Assembly (NCBI GenBank): GCA_937915865.1
Contig: CALGIG010000116.1
Coordinates: 62,001 to 126,000 of the forward strand
DNA from: an uncultured Prolixibacteraceae bacterium
GTDB taxonomy: Bacteria; Bacteroidota; Bacteroidia; Bacteroidales; Prolixibacteraceae
DNA length: 64,000 nt
Direction: 5' to 3'
Each line of letters begins with the position of its first letter. The first letter of the stretch is position 1. The notes beneath the pieces were generated by a model. It made no database searches and was not told the DNA's origin. It saw only the letters and a program-made list of their open reading frames with translations. The position numbers and the translations under genes are program-made. Positions 17,795 through 27,003 of the stretch are shown here, piece after piece.

Positions 17795-17830
17795 AGGAGG
17801 CTGTCAGAATTTTCAAATCTGGCAGCCTCT
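17795..17830 (+). terminator. Terminator hairpin after the first pyrophosphatase
   Basis: GAGGCTGTCAGA pairs with TCTGGCAGCCTC over 12 positions with one G-T; TTACATTTTTAAAG follows. The rest of the gap to 18169 (about 340 bp, AT-rich) shows no gene; it presumably holds the promoter of the next gene. Confidence 0.75.
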
Positions 17831-18169
17831 TACATTTTTAAAGTTTAATGTTAATTAATTATTAAGTGCCTTATTTTTGTTGTAAAACAGATTTTAGGTT
17901 TTAGTAATGTAAGTCGTTGTTTGATAGATTAAAAGTGTTTGTTTATTGCACCCAAAGGCAGTGTATTTATTTTGAACATGTTTTACAAAACAAACGAGGT
18001 GTCTGGAAGAATTTAATTTTAGATTGCCAAAAAGTTATTGTTGTAATCAAAGGCCTTTGAGTTGTAAATTGATTTCTTTAAGACAGTATTGGTTGCTTTC
18101 AGAAATAATATTTACACAAAAAGTTTTAATTTATAAATCAATACTACTAAAAACTAATCGTCTGTTATT

Positions 18170-20659
18170 ATGAAACACTTCAAACGTTTATTGCTGTTTT
18201 TGGTATTTATGGTTAGCTCTGGTGTACTATTTGCCAGCGAGGCCGACCTGAAAATACCTGATCTTCACGAGGGGCATTACCCATACTTCTTTAATCTGAC
18301 GGCCTGGCAGTTGCTGTTTTTTGGCGCCTGGATTATTGTAGGGACTTTGGGAATTAGCTTGTTCCTAAGAAAAAAAATCCAGAAACTTCGGGCACATAAA
18401 TCGATGCTGGATGTTGCTGAAACGATCTATCAAACATGTCGTACGTACCTGATTCAACAAGGAAAATTTCTTGCTATTTTGTTCGGTATTGTTTCGGTTG
18501 CCATTGTTTTCTATTTGGTTATGGCTCATCGGGCTGAGCCTGGAACTGTAAATTCAATACCAACAATTGTAACAATTATTCTTGTTTTGTTGTTCTCAGT
18601 AATTGGAATTAGTGGATCGTATGCAGTAGCATGGTATGGCGTCCGTGTAAATACTTATGCCAATGCCCGTACAGCTTTTGCGTCACTTCGGAAACGCCCG
18701 TGGGATGTTGTTAATATCCCTTTACAGGCTGGTATTTCAATAGGTTTATTCCTTATTTCGCTCGAATTGGTAATGATGGTGGTAATACTGCTTTTCGTAC
18801 CGCGCGAAATTGTTGGTTACTGTTTCCTTGGTTTTGCGATTGGCGAATCGCTTGGTGCTTCGGCGCTTCGTATTGCCGGGGGTATCTTCACTAAAATTGC
18901 CGATATTGGTTCCGACCTCATGAAAATCGTTTTCCAGGTGAAGGAAGACGACCCACGTAATCCCGGAGTTATTGCCGATTGTACCGGCGACAATGCCGGC
19001 GATAGTATTGGCCCTACTGCCGACGGTTTCGAAACTTATGGTGTAACGGGAGTTGCCTTAATTTCATTCATTACTTTAGCTATTGCCGATGTTCACCTTC
19101 AGGCTAAATTAATTGTATGGATTTTCGGTATGCGTTTCCTGATGGATATTTTCTCCGGAATTTCATATTTTATCAATCAGGCTATTTCGAAAAAGAAATA
19201 TGGTAATTTACTTGAATTCGACTTTGAAGAACCTCTTACCCGTTTGATCTGGATTGCTGCCGTTTCGTGTATTTCTATCAGTTATATCATGAGTTATTTC
19301 CTGATTGGCGACTTGGCTCATGGACTGTGGTGGAAACTGGCTACTATTATTTCGTGCGGAACTTTGGCTGCTGTATTAATTCCTGAATTTACAAAGGTAT
19401 TCACCAGCTCGAAATCGAAACATGTACGCGAAATTGTAACTGCATCCAAAGAAGGTGGTTCTTCGTTGACCATTCTTTCTGGTATTGTTGCAGGTAACTT
19501 TTCTGCTTACTGGATTGGCATTTTGCTAACAGGTTTGATGTCGGTGGCATATTTTATAAGCAATATGCCCGGAATGGATCAGATTCAGTTCGCCAGTATT
19601 TTTGCTTTCGGTTTAGTTGCCTTCGGTTTCCTTTGCATGGGGCCTGTTACTATTGCTGTCGACAGTTATGGACCGGTAACCGATAATGCACAGTCGGTGT
19701 TCGAACTTTCTCAAATCGAAAGTATAAAAGGTATCAAAGAAGAAATTAAAAACGACTTCGGTTTCGATCCCGATTTTGAACAAGGGAAATATTACCTCGA
19801 ATCGAACGACTCGGCTGGTAATACATTCAAAGCTACTGCCAAACCTGTATTAATTGGTACTGCAGTGGTTGGTGCAACAACTATGATTTTCTCTATTATC
19901 CTTCTTTTGAAGAAAGAAGGTATGTTGAACCTTGAATTAACTCAGGCTCCGGTATTGTTAGGCTTTATTGTTGGTGGAGCAATGGTTTTCTGGTTCTCGG
20001 GCGCTTCTATTCAGGCGGTAACAACCGGTGCTTATCGTGCAGTAGCATTTATTAAAAAGAATATGAAACTGGATAAATCGGAAGCCGACATTAACGATTC
20101 GATTGAGGTTGTTAAAATCTGTACCCAATATGCGCAAACCGGTATGTGGAATATATTTATTGCATTAATGACTGGAACTTTGGCTTTTGCTTTATTCGAT
20201 CCTAACTTCTTCGTTTCTTACCTTATTTCTATTGCTATTTTTGGTTTGTTCCAGGCTATTTATATGGCCAACACAGGGGGCTCGTGGGATAACGCCAAAA
20301 AACTTGTTGAAGTTGACATGAAAGAAAAAGGTACAGAGCTGCACCACGCAACTGTTGTTGGCGACACAGTTGGTGACCCATTTAAAGATACAACTTCGGT
20401 AGCGTTGAACCCAATTATCAAATTCTCAACTTTGTTCGGGCTTTTAGCCGTTGAAATAGCTGTTTCAATGTCAACAGTTGTCAACGGAGTGAAAGGTTAT
20501 CGTTTGTCGCATCATATTATTGCCGGCATATTAATGATCATTTCAATGTATTTTGTATGGCGGTCGTTCTATAAAATGAGAATCAAGCGCAAATCACAAC
20601 TTATCAGTCATTTAGACCATAAGCCGCCGGTTGCGGGCGATATTCATATCATCGATTAA
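18170..20659 (+). CDS. Second, divergent membrane pyrophosphatase, K+-independent signature
   Basis: An 829-residue paralogue of the preceding enzyme with a signal-peptide-like N-terminus (LLLFLVFMVSSGVLFASEAD) and about 16 further hydrophobic segments. The catalytic loops are kept: DDPRNPGVIADCTGDNAGD (about 260), GPVTDNAQSVFELS, GGSWDNAKKLVEVD (about 703) and GDTVGDPFKDTTS. The cation-site segment reads SAGNTFKATAKP (about 548), with Lys at the position that makes enzymes K+-independent. The protein also has a 20-residue hydrophilic tail. It is about 80 residues longer than the first copy, mainly at the N-terminus. It probably pumps a cation at the expense of pyrophosphate, in a subfamily distinct from hppA. 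Confidence 0.88.
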   Translation: MKHFKRLLLFLVFMVSSGVLFASEADLKIPDLHEGHYPYFFNLTAWQLLFFGAWIIVGTLGISLFLRKKIQKLRAHKSMLDVAETIYQTCRTYLIQQGKFLAILFGIVSVAIVFYLVMAHRAEPGTVNSIPTIVTIILVLLFSVIGISGSYAVAWYGVRVNTYANARTAFASLRKRPWDVVNIPLQAGISIGLFLISLELVMMVVILLFVPREIVGYCFLGFAIGESLGASALRIAGGIFTKIADIGSDLMKIVFQVKEDDPRNPGVIADCTGDNAGDSIGPTADGFETYGVTGVALISFITLAIADVHLQAKLIVWIFGMRFLMDIFSGISYFINQAISKKKYGNLLEFDFEEPLTRLIWIAAVSCISISYIMSYFLIGDLAHGLWWKLATIISCGTLAAVLIPEFTKVFTSSKSKHVREIVTASKEGGSSLTILSGIVAGNFSAYWIGILLTGLMSVAYFISNMPGMDQIQFASIFAFGLVAFGFLCMGPVTIAVDSYGPVTDNAQSVFELSQIESIKGIKEEIKNDFGFDPDFEQGKYYLESNDSAGNTFKATAKPVLIGTAVVGATTMIFSIILLLKKEGMLNLELTQAPVLLGFIVGGAMVFWFSGASIQAVTTGAYRAVAFIKKNMKLDKSEADINDSIEVVKICTQYAQTGMWNIFIALMTGTLAFALFDPNFFVSYLISIAIFGLFQAIYMANTGGSWDNAKKLVEVDMKEKGTELHHATVVGDTVGDPFKDTTSVALNPIIKFSTLFGLLAVEIAVSMSTVVNGVKGYRLSHHIIAGILMIISMYFVWRSFYKMRIKRKSQLISHLDHKPPVAGDIHIID

Positions 20660-20664
20660 CACAG

Positions 20665-20703
20665 AGAGGTTTTCCTGATAAAAAAGGAAAACCTCTTTTT
20701 TTT
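20665..20703 (+). terminator. Rho-independent terminator after the second pyrophosphatase
   Basis: AGAGGTTTTCCT and AGGAAAACCTCT form a perfect 12-bp stem with an A-rich loop, followed directly by a run of eight T. Confidence 0.9.
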
Positions 20704-20772
20704 CAAATTGTTGAACAAAAGCTGTACAAAAAAGTTTTAGTAGAAAAGCTTGAAACTAAAAACCTATAAAAT

Positions 20773-21786
20773 ATGGCAGACTTATCAACAACCTACATGG
20801 GCATCCAATTAAAGAATCCGATAATATTGGGAGCCAGTAATTTAGTAACTCGTCCTGAGATTGTTAAAGAACTTGAAGAAGCTGGAGTTGCGGCTATCGT
20901 ATACAAATCTATATTTGAAGAACAGATTCAATTGGAGAGCTTTCAACTTGAGGAAGATATAAACGAATATGCGAACCGGAATTCTGAAATGTCGCGATTG
21001 TTTCCTGATATTGAACATGCCGGGCCCAAGGAACATGTTTATAACCTGAAGAAAATGAGACAATCGACCTCGTTGCCCATTATTGCCAGTTTAAATGCAC
21101 TTTACGAACCTAGCTGGGTGGAATATGCCAAATTATTGGAAGACACCGGGGTTGATGCGCTTGAACTTAATTTGTATGCAACGCCTGGCTATTTCGAAGT
21201 TGGTTGTGCTTCAATTGAAGAAAAGCAGTACCAAATTGTAAGAAGTGTAAAAAAGGCTGTAAATATTCCCGTTAGTGTCAAATTAAGTCCGTACTATACC
21301 AATACGCTTAATTTCATTAAAAGACTGGACGAAGCAGATGTTGACGGTTTTGTTCTGTTTAATCGATTCTTCCAACCTGAAATTGATGTTGAAAATGAAG
21401 ACTTCTATTTCCCGTGGGAATTAACACAGGAACGTGATCGCCATTTGTCTTTACGATATACAGGCTTGTTGTTTGGTAATATTGAAGGAAGTATTTGTGC
21501 CAGCCGGGGTATTTATTCTGCTGAAGACATTATCAGAATGATACTTTCTGGCGCCGATGCTGTTCAGACCGTTTCGGCTATTTACAAAAACCAGCCTTCG
21601 TATGTGGCAACTATGCTGAAAGATTTGAACGATTGGATGGATAAAAAAGACTATAAAAATTTAAGCGATTTCAGAGGAAAGTTGTCGCGCAAAAAACTGA
21701 AAGATCCGTTTATGTATCAACGTGCTCAGTATGTCGATATATTGATGAAATCGGATGAGATATTTAAAAAATATCCGATGGTTTAA
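20773..21786 (+). CDS. Dihydroorotate-dehydrogenase-like flavoprotein
   Basis: A 337-residue TIM-barrel protein of the class 1 PyrD superfamily: it opens DLSTTYMGIQLKNPIILGAS, has SVKLSPYYTN with the FMN-contacting Lys, and ends with SGADAVQTVSAIY. True class 1 enzymes carry an Asn-Leu-Ser-Cys-Pro-Asn loop; here the equivalent reads ELNLYATPGYF, so Cys and following Pro-Asn are absent and the orotate site is probably not conserved. It is best named DHOD-like; a role in pyrimidine synthesis should not be assumed. It stands alone, ending at a bidirectional hairpin. Confidence 0.85.
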   Translation: MADLSTTYMGIQLKNPIILGASNLVTRPEIVKELEEAGVAAIVYKSIFEEQIQLESFQLEEDINEYANRNSEMSRLFPDIEHAGPKEHVYNLKKMRQSTSLPIIASLNALYEPSWVEYAKLLEDTGVDALELNLYATPGYFEVGCASIEEKQYQIVRSVKKAVNIPVSVKLSPYYTNTLNFIKRLDEADVDGFVLFNRFFQPEIDVENEDFYFPWELTQERDRHLSLRYTGLLFGNIEGSICASRGIYSAEDIIRMILSGADAVQTVSAIYKNQPSYVATMLKDLNDWMDKKDYKNLSDFRGKLSRKKLKDPFMYQRAQYVDILMKSDEIFKKYPMV

Positions 21787-21809
21787 TGATTGGTCTCTTT
21801 ATGATTTAC

Positions 21810-21838
21810 AGACGGGGTGATTCAAAATCACGCCGTCT
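21810..21838. terminator. Bidirectional terminator between convergent genes
   Basis: AGACGGGGTGATT and AATCACGCCGTCT pair with one mismatch around a tiny loop. It lies between the plus-strand DHOD-like gene and the end of a minus-strand gene. Confidence 0.7.
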
Positions 21839-21851
21839 ATTTGTTTAAAGA

Positions 21852-22706
21852 TTATTTGAAAAATACACCCCATTCCATCACGAAAAATCCATCACGTTTA
21901 AAATCCACGATAGCTGGCTCCTCAATTTTAGTATTCACATTTACTCCTGTAACACCATAAAACAGACGATTCACATGATTCGGTTTCGTTGAAAAAATAA
22001 GTTGAATGGTTTTATCAATGTTCTCGTTTGTTTGCGGATAAATCAGGTAATAATTGTATTCCGTTAATTTTGGAATCCAATATTCGATAAAGTCAGTAAT
22101 TTCAGAGTCCGAAAAATGGTACAAAACCATATTTTCCTTGAAAAAAGTTTTTAGGTCAGCTTTTGCAACACACCATCCTTTTTTTATCTGAAACAGATCG
22201 GGCTGTTTGCTTTCGTAGAATAAGTAGTTTAATTTGCTGTTTATTAATCCATTATTATCAATGCTTACTGTCCAGCCATTATTGTATTCAGGAATCGACT
22301 TTGTTACGCTACCTCCTAGTGGAAATTTAATATTAACTGAAAGGGTGATCGGACTTAACGGATAAATATAAATATTGGGTTTGAGAACCATGATTTCACT
22401 CGGAACTTGCTTAACGATTGTATCTTTTTTTCGTCCCTTAATAGCAACTAGTGTTACCGAAAACGGATATGAACCTTCAAAAGTGTGCTTCGGGTCTTTT
22501 TCGTTCGAGGACTTGCCATCACCAAAGTCCCAAAGAAAACTTTCAGCATTTTCTGAACAATTTGTAAATTGATACTCGTTCGCCGTAATTTCTGTCGAGC
22601 TATAAGAAAAACATGCTTTAACGTCGTCGCTATCATCTTTTTTACAACCGAAGACAAAAAAAATGGTAATTAAAACCGACAGGTATAACGAACTTAGAGT
22701 TTTCAT
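21852..22706 (-). CDS. PKD-domain lipoprotein of unknown function
   Basis: A 284-residue lipoprotein: signal peptide with lipobox ending VFGC (Cys about residue 21), followed by KKDDSDD, an acidic linker usual for exported Bacteroidota lipoproteins. Residues about 35-100 are a PKD module (YQFTNCSENAESFLWDFGDG, HTFEGSYPFSVTLVA). The C-terminal 180 residues start KPNIYIYPLSPITLSV and contain aromatic-rich beta segments; I do not recognise the domain. It lies 75 bp downstream of the GH9 glucanase on the same strand and may be co-expressed, which hints at a role in polysaccharide use. Confidence 0.75.
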   Translation of the reverse strand: MKTLSSLYLSVLITIFFVFGCKKDDSDDVKACFSYSSTEITANEYQFTNCSENAESFLWDFGDGKSSNEKDPKHTFEGSYPFSVTLVAIKGRKKDTIVKQVPSEIMVLKPNIYIYPLSPITLSVNIKFPLGGSVTKSIPEYNNGWTVSIDNNGLINSKLNYLFYESKQPDLFQIKKGWCVAKADLKTFFKENMVLYHFSDSEITDFIEYWIPKLTEYNYYLIYPQTNENIDKTIQLIFSTKPNHVNRLFYGVTGVNVNTKIEEPAIVDFKRDGFFVMEWGVFFK

Positions 22707-22781
22707 GTCAATTTATTTCTTGGTCACTATATTCTAGATGGTTCTGTCCGGAAAATAGTTGCGCTGCAATGAGGATTTTTG

Positions 22782-24416
22782 TTAATCAATAAATCCAGCC
22801 AGTGCATAAACCAGTGCTCCCTGCCAGTTTATAGCAATTTCGTTGGTGCGGTAATCTTCCTGCAAATCGTTCCAGCCGTTAGCCGTGTGTCCTCCACCAA
22901 CCAAATATCCGGGCCACGGTTCTTTTTCCGAATCAGAGCCCGATCGCCGGTCATGTGGATTCATTGGCGGGTTAATTCCCAGCCCTGTAACAAATGAACG
23001 GTTGTAGTAATTGCGGCCAAAGATGTGTGAAATAACATCTTGCGATGCTTTTGTGTAATTTTTATTTGGCGAAAGTTTGTTGGCAACCTGTAAATTAATC
23101 ACTTCGCGGGCCAAAGTTCCATTACATCCCCAGTAATATTTTGTCGACGGGCGTCCGTAAACATCCGAAGCAGTTTTAAAGGCAATCAGGTTTGCAACGT
23201 CAATTATATTTTTTTTAATAGCCTTTTCAATTTCCTGATTTTTTCCTGATCGTTTTGATAACGCATAAGTAAACATTCCAAGGTTCGAAACATCCTGCCA
23301 GTCCCAGTCTTCATCAATCTGAAAGTTTTGCTCCGTGGCCTGTTCTTCAAAATCTTTCAGGTATTCATCTGATCCGGTAGTTTCCCACATTTCGGAGGCA
23401 GCCCAAAGACGGTCGTCTTTGTCAGTTGTTTGATATCCTCCGGTAACAAATTCGCCTTGAACAAAACCTTTATCTTCAGGGTGTGCTTTCAGAAAATTAT
23501 AGCTCAATTTAGCTGCATTCAGGCATTTTTGTGCGTAAGTTTTATCGAAAGGCATAAAGTAACGGGCCGACTGGGCCATCATTCCAACAAAATCGGCTGT
23601 TGCAGCCGAACTCCAATCGGTAAAATATCGTTTTTGTTTATCTTCTTCCGGTTTACAAAACGGTTCAAAATTTTTAGCTGTCAGTTTATGCGAAACACGT
23701 CCTGATCCATCGCTATATTGCATGGTAAAAAGCCAATCGATTTCCCATTTTATTTCTTTCAGAAAGTCAGGGTAGCCTTTGGCCGTTTCAGGCAAATCAA
23801 GTCTGAATTTCTTTAGGTTATCCTGAAAATTGTCCCAGGCCAGAAACATCATACCCACTGTAATTCCGGCATTGACGACATATTTACCGTAGTCGCCGGC
23901 GTCGTGCCATCCACCAGTTCCATCGCGTTTTTGATCGGGTTTGCCCTGGTAATCTTCATATCCATCGTTTAAGTGACAGGCTTCATGCAAATAATGGTGC
24001 CCGTTATACATTTCGTCAACTACTGTTCCACACCTCCATAAATAAAAAGCTCTCATACTTGTATAAAAAGCCTGATTATATACTGTTTTCGAAATCTCGA
24101 AAATATCTGATTTATTACCATCAGTCAATTCAATATAGTATTTCCCTTCTTTGTTTAATGAAGAAAAATCGGCTAATGTAACGTTCTGATTTACATCTTT
24201 CTGAAAAACTGGTTCGGATACTTTCCCATTAAAAACAATTGATTGGTTATCGGCTCGTTTAATTGTGAAGGTTTTAGGTTCACCAACAATTGATGCTTTT
24301 TTTGATGATTGTGGCAGAAATCCAAGGGAGTTTAAACTTATTGTAGTTTGTTGAGCAAATAATTGATTAATAGAAAGAAACAAAAAGGCTAAAATAATAA
24401 CTACTGTTTTTTTCAT
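22782..24416 (-). CDS. Glycoside hydrolase family 9 endoglucanase
   Basis: A 544-residue secreted enzyme. After a signal peptide (VIILAFLFLSINQLFAQQ) comes an N-terminal Ig-like cellulase domain (NSLGFLPQSSKKASIVG, residues about 28-110), then the GH9 (alpha/alpha)6 barrel: GGWHDAGDYGKYVVN carries the base Asp pair (about residue 168), GRNYYNRSFVTGLG and NPPMNPHDRRS the conserved His region, and EIAINWQGALVYALAGF at the very end the acid Glu. All catalytic blocks are present. Family members cleave beta-1,4-glucan or related glucans. No T9SS sorting domain is seen, so it is probably periplasmic or soluble. Confidence 0.93.
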   Translation of the reverse strand: MKKTVVIILAFLFLSINQLFAQQTTISLNSLGFLPQSSKKASIVGEPKTFTIKRADNQSIVFNGKVSEPVFQKDVNQNVTLADFSSLNKEGKYYIELTDGNKSDIFEISKTVYNQAFYTSMRAFYLWRCGTVVDEMYNGHHYLHEACHLNDGYEDYQGKPDQKRDGTGGWHDAGDYGKYVVNAGITVGMMFLAWDNFQDNLKKFRLDLPETAKGYPDFLKEIKWEIDWLFTMQYSDGSGRVSHKLTAKNFEPFCKPEEDKQKRYFTDWSSAATADFVGMMAQSARYFMPFDKTYAQKCLNAAKLSYNFLKAHPEDKGFVQGEFVTGGYQTTDKDDRLWAASEMWETTGSDEYLKDFEEQATEQNFQIDEDWDWQDVSNLGMFTYALSKRSGKNQEIEKAIKKNIIDVANLIAFKTASDVYGRPSTKYYWGCNGTLAREVINLQVANKLSPNKNYTKASQDVISHIFGRNYYNRSFVTGLGINPPMNPHDRRSGSDSEKEPWPGYLVGGGHTANGWNDLQEDYRTNEIAINWQGALVYALAGFID

Positions 24417-24510
24417 AACTTAAAGGTTAGTTTGGGTTTATTGTATTTAGTACAATATATTGCAAAACTAGTAGAAAAGTGAATGAACACAATAATTCAG
24501 AATATAAAAA

Positions 24511-25692
24511 TTACACCATTTCGATTGTAACCTTTTTAAAGAAACGTGATTCCAGAATCTTCATAATCCTTTTTACAACAAATTTTCGCATTTCCAACTC
24601 AACTGGTTGGTCTGGATCCTGGTGGGCCCAATTGATGCGCGTTCCAACAACCAGATGGATGATGTCGTGTTGAATGAGCAATTTCACTACCTCTTCAGGC
24701 GGACTATCGCCTAAACGCATTTCGTTGTTGTAGCTTTCCAAAATCTCTTCTACCCGTCCAAGAGTAAGAATCCCTTCAGTAACAATCTCAAATCCTTCCA
24801 TTTTTGCTGCAGGAGGCAATGTTTTTTCCGAAAATCTGTGTTGAATGTTGATGTCAATATTCATTTCACGGGCAATAATTTCTGCAGTAGTACCTCCGCA
24901 AATTATTTTTTTGCCAGGGAATTCTCTTATTCGTTGTACAAAATCGACATCTTTAATTTTGTAAAATGGAGGTCCTGTAATTAGCATAAATTCACGAGGT
25001 TTCCTGAAATAAATAACCCCACAACTGGCGTCGTCGCGAATCTCGAATGAATCGTTCATCGATGCCTGGTTCAGAATTTTTCGGGAAAGCTTACCTGCCG
25101 AAATTTCATAATCCCGGATTATTTGATTTTCGGCAAAGTGAGCAATATCATCCAGTCCCCATCCAGTTGGGAAACGGTTACTTCCCAGCCCCGATTGAGT
25201 TATTCCATCAGTCATGAAGATAATTCGGTCTTCAAGAGTTGGGGTAAATTCTCTGATTCGAAGTATTTTACTTGCATTTTCTTCACCTCTTATCGGTATC
25301 TGGATTTCTTTAGGATTGTATAACTGTCCTTTTCGAAAAATAATTGAACGTGGATTGTCGTAGTTGATGATTCTCACCAATCCATCATCTTCAATTTCAA
25401 TAATTGTAAAAGTGGCATAACTTTCTTTCCCGTCGACATTTTTGGGTAGTGCCCTCATGAAAATATTGGCGGCAACTTCGGGTTTGGTGTGAAACGAGGT
25501 GTAATTTAATGCCATTGATGCTGTTAAAGTTGCCAGTACGTTGGCTTTTACTCCATGCCCAATGCCATCCGACAGCACGAGGATACTCCTTCGCTCAGCC
25601 CTGATCTGGCGTGAGTGAAAAACATCGCCGCAAACAATTTGTCCATGACGATTGAGTTGTTCTACATCAATTTCTATGTGGTAATCTGCCAT
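24511..25692 (-). CDS. SpoIIE-type PP2C phosphatase of the hydrogenase island
   Basis: A 393-residue cytosolic protein. The start at 25692 (MADYHIEIDVEQLNRHGQIV) is preferred; the longer frame reads into repeat sequence. Residues about 1-190 are a SpoIIE/PP2C domain, with the metal-binding Asp in LSDGIGHG (about 40) and MTDGITQSGLG (about 160). The C-terminal half (GPPFYKIKDVDFVQ, GKKIICGGTTAEIIAREM, LTLGRVEEILESYN) is a conserved extension of unknown role. Phosphatases of this type reverse Ser/Thr phosphorylation by RsbW-like kinases, two of which lie in the divergent operon. Genes like this are known next to [FeFe]-hydrogenase clusters; a regulatory role is inferred. Confidence 0.82.
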   Translation of the reverse strand: MADYHIEIDVEQLNRHGQIVCGDVFHSRQIRAERRSILVLSDGIGHGVKANVLATLTASMALNYTSFHTKPEVAANIFMRALPKNVDGKESYATFTIIEIEDDGLVRIINYDNPRSIIFRKGQLYNPKEIQIPIRGEENASKILRIREFTPTLEDRIIFMTDGITQSGLGSNRFPTGWGLDDIAHFAENQIIRDYEISAGKLSRKILNQASMNDSFEIRDDASCGVIYFRKPREFMLITGPPFYKIKDVDFVQRIREFPGKKIICGGTTAEIIAREMNIDINIQHRFSEKTLPPAAKMEGFEIVTEGILTLGRVEEILESYNNEMRLGDSPPEEVVKLLIQHDIIHLVVGTRINWAHQDPDQPVELEMRKFVVKRIMKILESRFFKKVTIEMV

Positions 25693-25830
25693 CTTTCTAG
25701 TTTCAGGTTTCAAGGTTTCAAGCTCCGGTTTCAACAAGCTCAAACACCGGTTCTCTGGATATTGGTTATTGAATATTCAGTTTGGATATTATTTATCAAT
25801 CAGTTCGTCAATTCCTCGATCCATCAGTTT
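25693..25830. repeat. Low-complexity direct repeats between two regulatory genes
   Basis: The gap holds several GGTTTCA-like units (25700-25740), then two related GGATATT-TATTGAATATT stretches and CAGTTCGTCAATTCCTCGATCC/ATCAG repeats. No gene. The sequence gives the phosphatase frame an artificial N-terminal extension. Confidence 0.55.
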
Positions 25831-26760
25831 CTATTCTTCTTCATTCCCGTATTTATATGATTCGATGATCGAGTTAAGTAATTCTTCGGTCATCGAAGCG
25901 TTATCACCAAGCAGAAAAGCAATTTTCTGGACAGTTTCAAGGTTGTGTTTATTTACACGCTGGGCCCGGCTTATAATTTCTTCGCGAACCAGCGAAGGAG
26001 CCGACATATCGCGAATTAAAGCTCCAACGACCCGGTGTTTGTAAATAGTAATTACCGAAATATGAAGCAACTTGTTCTGAATCTTCAGGTCGCGTTCAAC
26101 AGCGTTTTCACCCGATGTGAGTGTGGCCGAAAACATTTTGAATACGACTTCAGGAACAAGTTCTTTAAGATTGGCCCCATGTAACCCGGGAATAGTTTCA
26201 TAAAGTTCTTCAATTTCGGGTCCAAACATTTTTGCAAACGCTTCGTTTGAATCGATTACTTTATATTCGTTGTCGATAATGATAATACCTGCCCTGATTT
26301 TATGCATCATAGCCGATGCAATTACTGTCGATTCGCGTGCTTTTTCAAGTTTCCGTTCAGCCTTTTTTCGTTCGGTAATGTCAAATATCGATCCAACAAT
26401 TCCAGCAATTTCACCTTGGTCGTTGCGAATTACTGCCTTGTTAAAAACCACATCGTGCAAAATACCGTTGGCATCTCTGAATTTCGCTTCGTAAATCTGG
26501 TCTCCTGGACTGTCAAACAATTCCTGGTCGCGCTGAGCATAGATTTCAGCTATTTCAAAAGGCTGAACATCGAAAACTGTTTTGCCAATTATTTGTGATT
26601 TTGACATACCAAGTAATTTCTCCTGGGCAACATTACAAGCTTTGTAAATTCCTTTTACATCACGGTAAAATATAGGAATTGGCAAAGCATCAATTATCTT
26701 TTGATGTAATTCAGGGTCGTTAATAAACTCCTGATGGAATGACTTTTCTTCGTAAATCAT
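25831..26760 (-). CDS. PAS-domain regulator of the hydrogenase island
   Basis: A 309-residue soluble protein with two PAS domains: residues about 17-130 (IIDALPIPIFYRDVKGIYKA, with the PAC motif YEAKFRDANGILHDVVF and GIVGSIFDITERKKAE) and about 140-250 (ASAMMHKIRAGIIIIDNEYK, KMFGPEIEELYE). The C-terminal 55 residues (QRVNKHNLETVQKIAFLLGD) are helical with no kinase, GGDEF or HTH domain. It probably senses a small molecule or redox state and passes the signal to another protein by contact. It heads the minus-strand unit that continues to the SpoIIE-type phosphatase. Confidence 0.8.
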   Translation of the reverse strand: MIYEEKSFHQEFINDPELHQKIIDALPIPIFYRDVKGIYKACNVAQEKLLGMSKSQIIGKTVFDVQPFEIAEIYAQRDQELFDSPGDQIYEAKFRDANGILHDVVFNKAVIRNDQGEIAGIVGSIFDITERKKAERKLEKARESTVIASAMMHKIRAGIIIIDNEYKVIDSNEAFAKMFGPEIEELYETIPGLHGANLKELVPEVVFKMFSATLTSGENAVERDLKIQNKLLHISVITIYKHRVVGALIRDMSAPSLVREEIISRAQRVNKHNLETVQKIAFLLGDNASMTEELLNSIIESYKYGNEEE

Positions 26761-27003
26761 AGTTCGAAAATTTCGAATTTAAATTACGAAAGATTTAGGA
26801 AATAAAACAGGGCAACTAACTCTATCTTTATGCTTAAATTTTGTAGGAAGAAGAGGTTCTATTTCTAAACTTAAAAGGAAGTTCATAAAGCTTTTGTGGA
26901 ATAATGCTTACCTGTAAACAATCTAAATTAGGCCGTATGTGCAATTAGTCAATAGCTTATTTGTTATTTTTTATGAAATTTGCAGCAGTTAAACAATTTT
27001 TAA
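26761..27003. promoter_or_regulatory. Divergent regulatory region of the hydrogenase island
   Basis: The 243-bp AT-rich gap separates the minus-strand PAS/phosphatase unit from the plus-strand DRTGG-to-hydrogenase genes, so it must hold promoters in both directions. GAAATTTG at 26975-26982 matches all but the first T of TAnnTTTG and lies 21 bases before ATG 27004, but no convincing -33 box was found. Confidence 0.4.

Noticed and set aside
25693..25743. N-terminal extension of the SpoIIE-type phosphatase (LLKPELETLKPETRK)
   Set aside because: It is a translation of the GGTTTCA-type repeats; the internal ATG at 25692 starts the conserved sequence.
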